A program made the position numbers and the translations under genes. 64,000 nucleotides of DNA from Spirosoma arboris (lineage in GTDB: Bacteria > Bacteroidota > Bacteroidia > Cytophagales > Spirosomataceae): positions 1-64,000 of the forward strand of contig NZ_WPIN01000010.1 of assembly GCF_009754945.1 (NCBI RefSeq). Reading direction: 5' to 3'. The notes below the pieces were generated by a model that searched no databases, was not told the origin of the DNA, and saw only the letters and a list, made by a program, of their open reading frames with translations. Below are positions 43,573 through 53,290 of the stretch, piece after piece; the stretch's first letter is position 1; every line of letters starts with the position of its first letter.

Positions 43573-46500
43573 ATGAATCGAACGTACTACATTTTGCGGA
43601 TACCGCTATTCGTCCTGACCCTGACGGTACTGCTCGGATGGACCAGGCCAATACAGGCTCAGACTCGTGCCTTGACGGGACGAGTGCTTGATGCCACTGA
43701 AAATAATGGCCTCCCCGGCGTCAATATTCTCTTGAAAGGCACCACCAATGGAACCACCACCGATGCCGACGGCAACTTCCGACTGAGTGTACCAAATGGA
43801 CCAATCACGTTGGTTTTCTCATCAGTCGGCTATGTGGCACTGGAAACAGTAGTAGGTGGCAGTAATACTATCAATGTGTCATTACAATCAGATGCCCGTT
43901 CACTAAATGAAGTGGTTGTGGTTGGGTATGGCCAGAAAACAACGCGCAAATTGACCGAATCCATTGGCACAGTTCAAGCGCGTGACATTATTAAATTACC
44001 CGTTTCTAGCCCGGAGGCCGCCATTCAGGGGCGTGTTTCGGGAGTTCAGATTACGAGCGTTGACGGAACACCGGGGGCAGGAGTAGCTATTCGGATTCGG
44101 GGAGTTAGCACTGTTGGTAACAACCAGCCGCTGTTTGTGGTAGATGGGGTGCCAATTGGCGATGGCACCAGCAATCAGATCAATCCCGCTGACGTAGAAA
44201 GTATATCTGTCCTAAAAGATGCCTCATCGGCGTCAATTTATGGATTACGGGCAGCCAACGGAGTAGTTCTGATTACGACCAAACGGGGAAAGCAAGGCAA
44301 GCCGCGCGTAAACGTTGATGTCTATAGTGGGGTGCAAAACTTTCCTAATCAGTTGGACATGCTGAATACTCAACAGTATGTGGCGCTGGCTACGGAGTCC
44401 ATTAACAACGCCAATGCTCAGGCGGGTCTTGTGCCGGGAAGTTCAGGCTATTTAGTGTTATCGCCTGATCTGCGGCCCGGAAGCCCATATCTCAATATTG
44501 ACAATAGCAAAGCCTGGCGCGATGCTGCGCTTCACAAGAATGCACCCGTTAGCAACTATAACCTGTCCCTGTCGGGCGGTAATGATGTCTCCAATTACTT
44601 CATCTCATTGGGGTACTACCAACAACAGGCGATGGTGAATAAATATGATCTGAGTCGGTATTCGTTCCGGGTCAACAGCGATCATAAAGTGGGTAGTCGA
44701 TTAAAAATTGGTCAGGCCTTAACGCTGACCTACAACCACACCTACCGGGGCTCCAACAATACGGGTGATGGCTTTATTTACGCCAGTACAACGAATATGC
44801 CACCCATACTCAGTATTTATGATACCGATCACCGCGTTCCGGGCAATCGCTATGGCTATACCGGCAACCTGAACGTAGCGGGCTTTGTAAGACTGAACAA
44901 TATCGGGATCAACGCCGTCAATGAGAACCATGATTATGCCTACCGACTGCTGGGCAATATCTACGCCGAACTGGAAATCATAAAAGGCTTGAAATTTCGC
45001 TCAGTAGCCGCTGTTGATTATTCTCCCTACCGGCAAAGCTACTGGCGGCCCGGCTATACGGCTGCCGAATTGGGGCAGGAGCGAAATACCAATAATTACC
45101 AGGACGGTCGTGGTGAGGGTATTCAACAGGTGTTTACTAATACACTGACCTACAACGGTCAATTTGGCGGGCATTCCATCAACGCAATTGCAGGTATGGA
45201 ATATCAGCAAATAAAGAGTAATTATCTGGGCTACAGTGGCGCTAATTTCCAAAGTACCGATCCTAATTTCTATTCGAGTATTCAGAATCAACAGGGAAAT
45301 TCGAATGGGAATGGCGGATTTGCCTATAACAACGCTGTTTCATCCCTGGGCCAAAAAGCCTATGCATCGCGGTTTGGGCGGTTGAGCTATGATTATAAGG
45401 ATACGTATCTGGTCACGCTGACGGCTCGTTACGATCAGTCGTCAAATTTTGCTCCTCAAAACCGGAGTAAACTGTTTCCTGCGGCATCGGCTGCCTGGCG
45501 TATTTCTAACGAATCGTTTTTTCAGAATAAACTACCCTTCGTGACCGATCTGAAAATACGCGGTAGCTGGGGTCAGTTAGGTAACGATAAAATCGGACTG
45601 GATTTCCCTTACCTGGCGCGGGTGCAGCAGGGCCCCTGGTACACATTTGGTGTTGGTCAGTCGTCGCTGAACGGAACGGGCATCCCGAATCTGGTAAACA
45701 GCGATCTCCGTTGGGAGGTTAACGAAAGCACCGATGCAGGTTTCGATCTGACACTTTTCGGTCGATTGAACCTGCTGGTTACGTATTACAATCGGAACAC
45801 AAAAGATTTTTTGTACAGCCTGCCCGTCAATACGACCTCCGGGTTCACAAGCATTCCGGTTAATCTCGGTCTGGTTAATAACCGGGGCCTTGAGTTTGAA
45901 ACCAGTTATAAAAAATCCTTCAAGTCGGGCCTGACGCTGGATTTCTTCGGGAACATAACTACGGTCAAGAATAAGCTGGTGGCTTTAGCGCCTAACGTTC
46001 AGGAGTTTGCGAGTGGTAACTATCGTACAGCGGTTGGTTATCCGATTGGGTATTTCTATGGCTACAAAGCGACGGGTATTTACCAGAATCAGGAGCAGGC
46101 AAATGCGGCTGTGCCTGATGTAACGGTCAACAAGCAGAAACCTGTACCGGGCGATATGATTTTCCAGGACAACAACGGCCCTGGCACCAACGGTCAGCAA
46201 TTCAGCGGCACACCCGATGGTCAGATTACGACCGATGACCGGACCAATCTCGGCAAAACTATTCCTGATTTTTTCTATGGCTTTGGCGTGAATGCGAACT
46301 GGAAAGGATTTGACCTTGCCATTATGTTTCAAGGTATATCCGGGAACAGCATTTATAATTCCTACCGGGCCGCCAACGAAACAATGTCCGGTGCTGGAAA
46401 CAACCAGTTAGTGAACGTTCTGGGACACTGGACAGGCGAAGGCACCAGCAATACCATACCTCGGGCTACCGCTCGTGATCTCAATGGAAATGCCCGGTTT

Positions 46501-46767
46501 TCCAGTCGCTGGATTGAACCCGGTGGATTTTTACGCCTGAAAAATGTGCAACTGGGCTATACCGTACCCAAAGCAGTACTCAACCGACTGAAAGTGGCGC
46601 AAACTGTTCGGGTGTACGTAGCAGCTAGCAACCTGTTCAGAATCACCAAATACACTGGCCTCGATCCAGAAGTGACCACGTTCAGTTCGCAATTGCAGGC
46701 CGGTACCGACAATGCAAACATGCCTCAACCTCGCACGGTGCAAATCGGGGCTAATCTTACTTTCTAA
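43573..46767 (+). CDS. SusC-type TonB-dependent transporter (third pair)
   Basis: Outer-membrane importer of 1064 residues. The frame is open from 43444, but ATG 43573 gives the signal peptide IPLFVLTLTVLLGWTRPIQAQ. The regulatory-like domain (LTGRVLDATENNGLPGVNIL), LNEVVVVGYGQK, plug (IRIRGVSTVGNNQPLFVVDG, LKDASSASIYGLRAANGVVL) and barrel to TVQIGANLTF are all complete. No STN domain is present. It is paired with the SusD 13 bp downstream and precedes a GntR regulator and a GH78 rhamnosidase on the same strand, so rhamnose-containing oligosaccharides are a likely cargo. Confidence 0.95.
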   Translation: MNRTYYILRIPLFVLTLTVLLGWTRPIQAQTRALTGRVLDATENNGLPGVNILLKGTTNGTTTDADGNFRLSVPNGPITLVFSSVGYVALETVVGGSNTINVSLQSDARSLNEVVVVGYGQKTTRKLTESIGTVQARDIIKLPVSSPEAAIQGRVSGVQITSVDGTPGAGVAIRIRGVSTVGNNQPLFVVDGVPIGDGTSNQINPADVESISVLKDASSASIYGLRAANGVVLITTKRGKQGKPRVNVDVYSGVQNFPNQLDMLNTQQYVALATESINNANAQAGLVPGSSGYLVLSPDLRPGSPYLNIDNSKAWRDAALHKNAPVSNYNLSLSGGNDVSNYFISLGYYQQQAMVNKYDLSRYSFRVNSDHKVGSRLKIGQALTLTYNHTYRGSNNTGDGFIYASTTNMPPILSIYDTDHRVPGNRYGYTGNLNVAGFVRLNNIGINAVNENHDYAYRLLGNIYAELEIIKGLKFRSVAAVDYSPYRQSYWRPGYTAAELGQERNTNNYQDGRGEGIQQVFTNTLTYNGQFGGHSINAIAGMEYQQIKSNYLGYSGANFQSTDPNFYSSIQNQQGNSNGNGGFAYNNAVSSLGQKAYASRFGRLSYDYKDTYLVTLTARYDQSSNFAPQNRSKLFPAASAAWRISNESFFQNKLPFVTDLKIRGSWGQLGNDKIGLDFPYLARVQQGPWYTFGVGQSSLNGTGIPNLVNSDLRWEVNESTDAGFDLTLFGRLNLLVTYYNRNTKDFLYSLPVNTTSGFTSIPVNLGLVNNRGLEFETSYKKSFKSGLTLDFFGNITTVKNKLVALAPNVQEFASGNYRTAVGYPIGYFYGYKATGIYQNQEQANAAVPDVTVNKQKPVPGDMIFQDNNGPGTNGQQFSGTPDGQITTDDRTNLGKTIPDFFYGFGVNANWKGFDLAIMFQGISGNSIYNSYRAANETMSGAGNNQLVNVLGHWTGEGTSNTIPRATARDLNGNARFSSRWIEPGGFLRLKNVQLGYTVPKAVLNRLKVAQTVRVYVAASNLFRITKYTGLDPEVTTFSSQLQAGTDNANMPQPRTVQIGANLTF

Positions 46768-46780
46768 GCGCAACTCTCCT

Positions 46781-48373
46781 ATGAAACGATCTTATATTCT
46801 TACACTTCTTACCACCTTGCTGATTGCCGGACTGTTTTCGCAATGCGAGAAGAAGCTCGACCTATCTCCATTGGGGGCACTTGATGAACAAACCTATTAC
46901 CAATCGACTGACGATTTCAAAGGGGCAGCTGTTTTAGCCTATTCGACGCTGCTAAATTATACCTATGAGCAATTCGACGGGGGCGGTTGGTTTAAGGGTA
47001 CAGGCATGATTGATGACGATCAGACCAGCCATAATAACGGGGCCGATAATATTGAGGAATTCAACTGGCGCTCGAACGACGGAACCTGGAGTGCGCTTTG
47101 GTCGAACACCTACAAGGGTATCCAACGCGCCAATATCATCATCGAAAAGCTGCCAACCGCGAAGGGCGTGCCCGACTCCACCAAGAAGGTGTTCGAAGCA
47201 GAAGCTCGTTTTCTGCGGGGTTACTTTAATTTCTTTCTGGTTATTAATTGGGGAAATGCGCCATTGGTTACCGTTACGCCCCGCACATTGGAGCAAACTC
47301 GTGCAGGTAATTCGCAACCGGGCGAGTTATGGGATGCGGCCATCGCTGATCTGAAGCTGGCGAAAGCGGGCTTGCCGGTCAAGTGGGACGACGCGAATAA
47401 GGGGCGGGCAACAAGTGGGGCCGCTTCTGCTATGCTGGGTAAATTGTTGCTTTTTCGTGCACAATGGGAAAAGAAACCTGCTCTCTACACGGAAGCCGCA
47501 ACAGAGTTTCAGGGTTTAATCGGCAAATATTCGCTGGTGAAAAACTATCTGGACAACTTCACCCCTACCACAGAAAACAATGCGGAGTCCGTTTTTGAGG
47601 TTCAAATGGGAATTGGCGGTGTAAACCCCTGGCTTCCGGCCGATTTTGTGTTCTCGAACGGATCATCGGCTGGCACGGCACGACTTATTTATTACCGGGC
47701 AGCCTGTGGCCCAAACAATGTTTGTGCACCCGGAGCCGGGGGAACAGGCTATGGGCAGATTGAGATCACGGCAGGTCTTCAGAAAGAATTTGAAGCTGGT
47801 GATCCGCGCCGACAGGCCACACTGTTTCTGGATGGCGATTCGTACGATACGGGTACCAATATTGATGGCTCCCAGAAATGGGTATACAGCAAAAACTGGA
47901 CAATTACGGGCTCAACGCCCGCCAAATACGTCCGTAAAGATGTAAACATCGACTATCGCTCGCCATTGAGTGTCAATAACCAACGAACAATTCGTTACGC
48001 CGATATTCTGCTCATGCTGGCTGAATGCAAGCTGTTGGGCCCGAAAGATAATGGGGGTGCGGTGGCGCTTATCAATCAGGTACGCCAACGCGCCGATGCA
48101 ACGGGAAAAATACTGCCCGATGTTGCCGTTGGTACCGATGCCCAGGTTTTTAAAGCGTTGATGCACGAACGACGCGTAGAGCTTGCTCTGGAAGATCATC
48201 GCTACGACGACCTTGTTCGTTGGCACCGGGCGGGCCTGATTAACATCAAAACCGATGTTGATTTTGGTCGAACAACGGCCAATACAAATTGGGCTGAAAA
48301 GAATTTACTAAAACCCGTTCCGCAGAGTGAGCGCGATTTAAACCCCGCCATTGTGCAGAATACAGGTTTTTAA
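46781..48373 (+). CDS. SusD-family lipoprotein (third pair)
   Basis: Partner of the preceding SusC, 530 residues from ATG 46781; the frame is open 23 codons further upstream, inside the SusC gene. The lipoprotein signal is LLTTLLIAGLFSQC. SusD features: FKGAAVLAYSTLLNYTYEQ, VFEAEARFLRGYFNFFLVI and NWGNAPLVTVTPRT; C-terminal RYADILLMLAECKLLG, LMHERRVELALEDHRYDDLVRW and NLLKPVPQSERDLNP. A Cys-containing loop (RAACGPNNVCAPGAGG) is an uncommon insertion for the family. Transcription probably ends at the hairpin 35 bp downstream. Confidence 0.94.
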   Translation: MKRSYILTLLTTLLIAGLFSQCEKKLDLSPLGALDEQTYYQSTDDFKGAAVLAYSTLLNYTYEQFDGGGWFKGTGMIDDDQTSHNNGADNIEEFNWRSNDGTWSALWSNTYKGIQRANIIIEKLPTAKGVPDSTKKVFEAEARFLRGYFNFFLVINWGNAPLVTVTPRTLEQTRAGNSQPGELWDAAIADLKLAKAGLPVKWDDANKGRATSGAASAMLGKLLLFRAQWEKKPALYTEAATEFQGLIGKYSLVKNYLDNFTPTTENNAESVFEVQMGIGGVNPWLPADFVFSNGSSAGTARLIYYRAACGPNNVCAPGAGGTGYGQIEITAGLQKEFEAGDPRRQATLFLDGDSYDTGTNIDGSQKWVYSKNWTITGSTPAKYVRKDVNIDYRSPLSVNNQRTIRYADILLMLAECKLLGPKDNGGAVALINQVRQRADATGKILPDVAVGTDAQVFKALMHERRVELALEDHRYDDLVRWHRAGLINIKTDVDFGRTTANTNWAEKNLLKPVPQSERDLNPAIVQNTGF

Positions 48374-48407
48374 GGTTGCCGGTTTATTAGTTTAGGTTGG
48401 AGTAAGT

Positions 48408-48434
48408 ACAACAGGCCGGATTCCGGCCTGTTGT
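48408..48434 (+). terminator. Strong hairpin after the third SusCD pair
   Basis: A 13-bp perfect inverted repeat, ACAACAGGCCGGA and TCCGGCCTGTTGT, with one base between the arms, so the real loop is about five bases. It starts 35 bp after the SusD stop and is followed by CTTAAA, not a long T-run. It most likely ends the SusCD transcript and separates it from the regulator gene. Confidence 0.7.
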
Positions 48435-48560
48435 CTTAAAGGGCCGGCTGATTCTGAGCCATTTGCCGGATTTGTCCAGTCATTTGCCGAATCTGTACTA
48501 CCGGCCCACCAAAGAGAAGGAAGATATTTGTATCACTTTACCAAGATTAAGTTAAACATC

Positions 48561-48731
48561 ATGATTGGTAAAGCTTGGAACGCTCGTCCGATGAAGCTGC
48601 TCAGGAGAAACTGGCGTCAGTTCGGGAAAGCGTCATTGATCAAACCAAAAAGTATTCTCTGGCTGGAACCCCTGGCACTTTTGCTGCTTTTTGGGTTGCT
48701 GCTGGGGCTTGTCTGGCTGGCTTTGTCCTGA
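48561..48731 (+). CDS. Possible 56-residue small membrane protein
   Basis: The ATG frame begins MIGKAWNARPMKLLRRNWRQ and ends in a single hydrophobic helix (LALLLLFGLLLGLVWLAL). The positive N-terminal half and C-terminal helix suit a small bitopic membrane protein. It ends 18 bp before the GntR gene. An overlapping +2-shifted frame (48575-48811, TTG start) also encodes a hydrophobic stretch, so coding status is uncertain. No family is recognised. Confidence 0.4.
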   Translation: MIGKAWNARPMKLLRRNWRQFGKASLIKPKSILWLEPLALLLLFGLLLGLVWLALS

Positions 48732-48749
48732 TACAAATTTCCTATTCCT

Positions 48750-49775
48750 ATGAAAGACACCTTAACAATGACCGATCGGCAGCGGTCGCCGAAGTACCTA
48801 CAGGTTGTTAATGCCGTAATTAGCGATATTGAAGGTGGCTCGTTGCGTATTGGCGATCGGTTGCCGTCGATTAACGATGCCTGCACCGATTGGTACCTGT
48901 CAAAAGACTCCGTTAAACGGGCATACGACACGCTTTCGCAACTCGGCTTGATTACGTCTGTGTATCGAAAAGGGTACTTTATTGCGGGTAAAGCGAATCG
49001 CCGGATTCAGCGGGTATTGATCATCACCGGCCAACTAACCGAAAGCGTCAAGCAACTCCACGACGCCATAGTTCGGCAGGTGGGCGGGAAGGCGCTCATC
49101 GACATTTGCACCTATAATTACCGGCAGGATCTGCTGGGCCAATTGATCGACAAGCACCTTGGCAACTACCATTATTTCCTGCTGATGCCGCATCTGGTCG
49201 AAACCAATCCCACGTCAATTCAATGTCTGAATAACCTGCCAGGTAATCAGTTGATTTTGGTTGGTAGCCAATGGAGGGACCTGTTGACACATGGTCATCA
49301 GATTTACTACGGTGGCCAAAAAGCCTTTTATGAAGCGCTGGAAAGCCAGTTAACTGTGTTGCGAAAATATAGCCAACTGAATCTGGTACTACCAAATCTC
49401 GATTTCTTCGAGGCCGATTATATCCAGGCATTCCAACAGTTTTGCACCCGTCACGATTTCAATTTTCAGCTGCTCGACGAACTCACAGAGACTGATATTT
49501 GTCTGCATCAGGCGTATTTCGTAACCGACAGTGCCGACCTGATTACGCTCGTGGATTACAGTCAGCAGCATGCCCACCAACTTGGTCAGGATCTGGGCGT
49601 TGTGAGCTTCACCGAGAATGAATATACACGGCTTTTAGCGGGTGGCGTGTCGGTGATTTCCCATCCGTCGGCCGAGGTGGGCCGATTGGTGGCGCAAATT
49701 CTAATTGGCCAACCTGGCTCTAGCCAACCGGCTTACTCACTTCCCCTTCAATTACAATTCCGGGCTTCTTGCTAG
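48750..49775 (+). CDS. GntR-family transcriptional regulator with periplasmic-binding-like sensor domain
   Basis: Cytoplasmic repressor or activator of 341 residues. The N-terminal winged helix (about 12-80: YLQVVNAVISDIEGGSLRIG, RLPSINDACTDWYLSKDSVK, GLITSVYRKGYFI) is GntR type. Residues about 90-335 look like a LacI/substrate-binding-protein-like effector domain (RVLIITGQLTESVKQLHDAI, DLGVVSFTENEYTRLLAGGVSVISHPS). The Bacteroidota version of this fusion is common near rhamnose and uronate genes. It begins 9 bp before the FG-GAP lipoprotein gene ends its leader, effectively one operon with it and the rhamnosidase. The effector could be L-rhamnose or a derivative, by context only. Confidence 0.85.
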   Translation: MKDTLTMTDRQRSPKYLQVVNAVISDIEGGSLRIGDRLPSINDACTDWYLSKDSVKRAYDTLSQLGLITSVYRKGYFIAGKANRRIQRVLIITGQLTESVKQLHDAIVRQVGGKALIDICTYNYRQDLLGQLIDKHLGNYHYFLLMPHLVETNPTSIQCLNNLPGNQLILVGSQWRDLLTHGHQIYYGGQKAFYEALESQLTVLRKYSQLNLVLPNLDFFEADYIQAFQQFCTRHDFNFQLLDELTETDICLHQAYFVTDSADLITLVDYSQQHAHQLGQDLGVVSFTENEYTRLLAGGVSVISHPSAEVGRLVAQILIGQPGSSQPAYSLPLQLQFRASC

Positions 49776-49784
49776 GCTATTTTT

Positions 49785-52700
49785 ATGTTCTATTTTTCGT
49801 GGTATCAGGTCCGATGGCTGATCATCGGTCTGGTTGGATTGCTTGGGAGTTGTACATCCAAAGAGAAATTATTCGTTCAGCGAAAATCCTCCGAAACAGG
49901 GATTACGTTTGTCAATCGACTGACAGAGAACGATTCAGTGAATGTACTCTCGTTCGAATATATGTACAATGGCGGGGGCGTTGGCGTAGGGGATTTCAAT
50001 AAGGATGGATTGCCCGATGTCTATTTTGCCGGGAATCAGGTGTCGAGTCAGTTATACCTAAATCAGGGAGATTTTCACTTTAAAGATATAACCCAGTCGT
50101 CGGGCACTGGTACTACTGTCTGGTGCACAGGGGTGAGCGTGGCCGACGTCAATCAGGATGGCTGGCCTGATATCTACGTGAGCGTGGCTGGCCCGACAAA
50201 AGACACGACCCAACGAACGAATAAGCTGTTTATTAACAATGGTTTACAGTCCGACGGTGTGCCAACATTCACCGAACAAGCTGCTGAATATGGCCTGAAT
50301 GATAGGGGCTACAGCACCCAGGCGGCATTTTTCGATTACGACCGTGATGGCGATCTGGACTGCTACTTACTAACCAACGCCCTCGAGACAACGAATCGCA
50401 ATACGTTACGACCCAAACGACTCGACGGCGAAGCACCCAGCACGGATCGGCTTTACCGAAACGATGGCCTGGCACCAGGTGCAAAATCACCCCATTTTAC
50501 TAACGTATCACGAGAAACGGGCATTCTGGCAGAGGGATACGGTCTTGGTGTGTGTGTCAGTGATCTGGACGACAACGGTTGGCCGGATGTGTATTGTGCC
50601 AACGACTTTTTGTCGAACGATCTGGTGTGGCTCAACAGACCCGGAATTGGTAAGCCCGCTTTTTCTAATCAGGCGGCTACGTTGTTGAAACACCAAACCC
50701 ATAACGGGATGGGCGTGGATATTGCCGACATTAACAACGATGCCTTGCCCGACATTGTCGTGCTCGATATGCTGCCACCCGATAATTACCGACAGAAAAT
50801 GATGCTGCCCGGTTCCAACTACAATCGTTTTCAGATGGAACAACAGCTTGGTTATCAGCCTCAATATATGCGCAATACGTTGCAGTTAAACCGAGGAGCG
50901 AGCCAGGCAAACGGGCAATCGACAGTGAGTTTTAGCGAAATTGGCCAACTGGCGGGAATCGAAAAAACCGACTGGAGTTGGGCACCGCTATTGGCTGATC
51001 TGGACAACGACGGCTGGAAAGATTTGTACATCACAAACGGCTATCGGCGTGACGTTACCAACCTCGATTTCATTGTATTCAATCACGAGCAGGCATCGTT
51101 TGGGACACCCGAAGCACAATGGAAACAGACAAAAGAGGAGTTATATCGCCTGCCGGATGTAAAGGTTCCGAAATACGCGTATCGCAATCAGGGGGGTAAT
51201 CCGGCGGCATCGCTGACGTTTGAGGATGTTTCGGATATCTGGGGGCTTAATCAGATTGGTTATTCAAATGGTGCCGCTTATGCTGATTTCGATAACGATG
51301 GTGATCTGGATTTGGTGACCAACAATATTGACGATGAGGTATTTGTACTGGAAAATCGGCTCAACCAGCAAAGCCACGAAAAAGGAAAGGAACATCACTG
51401 GCTTCGACTGACCATTGCGCCCGCACCGGGATTGCCCGTTACGATTGGCACTAAAGTCTGGTTGTATGCTGGTGGCCAAATGCAGATGCAGGAGCTGTCG
51501 CCCGTTCGTGGGTTTGTGTCCACTGTCGAAAACGTGCTTCACTTCGGCCTTGGAGCCGCCAGCCGTTTTGACTCGCTGGTGATCCGTTACCCGAATGGCC
51601 AAAAACAAGTCCTCTGGCAGAATACGGCTGACCAGATGCTTGCTATTTCGTACAAACCGGAAGGCGAATGGAAAGCTAAAGCGCCAGACCAACCACCTCT
51701 ATTTACCGAACTCTCTGCTCAACAAAGCGGTTTGACGGTAGCTCATCAGGAAAATTCAGTCGTCGATTTTAATCGAACACCTTTGTTGCCACATCAATAC
51801 TCGAAAAACGGCCCATGCCTAGCTGTTGGCGATATAAACGGCGATCACCTCGACGATTTTTTCATGGGCAACGACTATGGCAAGCTTTCGAACATTTACA
51901 TGCAACAGGCAAATGGACAGTTTATAACGATAACCTTGCCCGGAAGCGATGCCTTTGAAGACATGGGTGCCGCCTTTTTCGATGCCGACGGTGACGGTGA
52001 TCAGGATATATACGTGGTGAGTGGTGGCAGCCGTGAAGAAGGATTATCGGCTGCTTATCAGGACCGACTTTATCTCAATGATGGTACAACGAAGCCAACC
52101 TTCCGACCCGCACCACCGTCGGCCCTGCCCGCTACCCGATCCAGTGGTGCCTGCGTTACGGTTGGAGACTTTGACGGAGATGGTGATCTGGACTTATTCC
52201 GGGGAGGTCGAATTATTCCAGGCCAGTATCCTAAACCGGCTGATAGTTATTTACTTCGGAATGACGGGAGCAAATCGACTGGGCCCCGGTTCACCGACGT
52301 GACCGTTCAACTAGCGCCCGGTCTTCGCCACATTGGTTTAGTAACAGCCGCCCTCTGGACCGATGCGGACAACGATCACCGTGTCGATCTAATGTTGGTA
52401 GGAGAGTGGATGACGCCAACACTGTTTCATAACGAAGGTGGTCGATTGGTACTGCAAAAAGTAGATGGGCTCGATCAGGCGTCGGGCTGGTGGTGTTCGC
52501 TGCTGGCAAAGGATTTTGACGGCGATGGTGATATGGATTTCGTAGCCGGAAATCTGGGATTAAACTGCAAATTCCGCGCGTCGCCAACGGAGCCGGTACG
52601 CGTATTCGCTGATGATTTCGATCACAACGGTCGGCTTGACCCAATTCTAACATTTTACCTGAACCATGAGCACGTTCCAGTAGCGCAGCGCGACATATTG

Positions 52701-53207
52701 ATGGTACAAATTCCCTCCATCAAAAAGCGTTTCCCAACGTTTCATGACTACGCCAGCCACCCGTTCGAGGACTTATTTACGGAGGACGAACGAAAGTTAG
52801 CCTACGTTCGGGAAGCTCAGCAGATGGCCAGTTGCTACATTGAAAATAAAGGCAAAGCCGGTTTTGTCGTCCACCAATTACCCATAGAAGCCCAGATGGC
52901 TCCGATCTATGGGATTCAATCAGAAGACTTCACCGGCGACGGTCGGCTAGATTTGTTACTAGTCGGCAACTTCTACGGAGCTGAAACCATTGGTGGCCAG
53001 CACGATGCGGGGAAAGGATTATTACTGTCGGGCGATGGTGCCGGGCATTTTCGGACGGTTTCGAATACCGGTTTAGTTATCGACAAAGACGCCAAAGCGG
53101 TAGCCCCACTCCGACGTAAAGACGGTTCGGTCTGGTGGTTAGTGGCAAATAACAATGGACCATTGCAGGTGATAGCCCCGCGCCGGCGGACCGGCAGATT
53201 TTTATGA
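49785..53207 (+). CDS. FG-GAP/VCBS-repeat surface lipoprotein with ASPIC/UnbV domain
   Basis: Lipoprotein of 1140 residues with lipobox GLLGSC. Many FG-GAP/VCBS-type blades carry Ca-binding D-x-N-x-D-G-x-x-D loops (GVGDFNKDGLPDVYFAGN, VADVNQDGWPDIYVS, DLDDNGWPDVYC, DFDGDGDLDLFRGG and others), forming two propellers. Between them, at about 545-610, lies the ASPIC/UnbV module (VTIGTKVWLYAGGQMQMQELSP, RFDSLVIRYPNGQKQVL). Proteins like this are frequent beside SusCD in Bacteroidota glycan loci and are thought to bind glycan or calcium at the surface; no enzyme activity is established for them. It starts 9 bp after the GntR gene and is followed by the rhamnosidase. Confidence 0.88.
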   Translation: MFYFSWYQVRWLIIGLVGLLGSCTSKEKLFVQRKSSETGITFVNRLTENDSVNVLSFEYMYNGGGVGVGDFNKDGLPDVYFAGNQVSSQLYLNQGDFHFKDITQSSGTGTTVWCTGVSVADVNQDGWPDIYVSVAGPTKDTTQRTNKLFINNGLQSDGVPTFTEQAAEYGLNDRGYSTQAAFFDYDRDGDLDCYLLTNALETTNRNTLRPKRLDGEAPSTDRLYRNDGLAPGAKSPHFTNVSRETGILAEGYGLGVCVSDLDDNGWPDVYCANDFLSNDLVWLNRPGIGKPAFSNQAATLLKHQTHNGMGVDIADINNDALPDIVVLDMLPPDNYRQKMMLPGSNYNRFQMEQQLGYQPQYMRNTLQLNRGASQANGQSTVSFSEIGQLAGIEKTDWSWAPLLADLDNDGWKDLYITNGYRRDVTNLDFIVFNHEQASFGTPEAQWKQTKEELYRLPDVKVPKYAYRNQGGNPAASLTFEDVSDIWGLNQIGYSNGAAYADFDNDGDLDLVTNNIDDEVFVLENRLNQQSHEKGKEHHWLRLTIAPAPGLPVTIGTKVWLYAGGQMQMQELSPVRGFVSTVENVLHFGLGAASRFDSLVIRYPNGQKQVLWQNTADQMLAISYKPEGEWKAKAPDQPPLFTELSAQQSGLTVAHQENSVVDFNRTPLLPHQYSKNGPCLAVGDINGDHLDDFFMGNDYGKLSNIYMQQANGQFITITLPGSDAFEDMGAAFFDADGDGDQDIYVVSGGSREEGLSAAYQDRLYLNDGTTKPTFRPAPPSALPATRSSGACVTVGDFDGDGDLDLFRGGRIIPGQYPKPADSYLLRNDGSKSTGPRFTDVTVQLAPGLRHIGLVTAALWTDADNDHRVDLMLVGEWMTPTLFHNEGGRLVLQKVDGLDQASGWWCSLLAKDFDGDGDMDFVAGNLGLNCKFRASPTEPVRVFADDFDHNGRLDPILTFYLNHEHVPVAQRDILMVQIPSIKKRFPTFHDYASHPFEDLFTEDERKLAYVREAQQMASCYIENKGKAGFVVHQLPIEAQMAPIYGIQSEDFTGDGRLDLLLVGNFYGAETIGGQHDAGKGLLLSGDGAGHFRTVSNTGLVIDKDAKAVAPLRRKDGSVWWLVANNNGPLQVIAPRRRTGRFL

Positions 53208-53290
53208 TTACTATGATTTAGGATTGATCTAAAAATCATGATTAATCTTAATAGTTATAAAAATCAGCGTTCTATCAATCATAAATTCTA

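Noticed and set aside
45040..45062. GGCGGCCCGGCTA inside the third SusC resembling the IS insert
   Set aside because: It encodes the normal residues WRPGYTAAE in frame and no length change is apparent, so the match is chance.
48575..48811. 78-codon frame overlapping the small membrane ORF and the GntR start
   Set aside because: It needs a TTG start and overlaps the well-supported GntR gene. The ATG frame at 48561 fits the gap better, though neither is certain.
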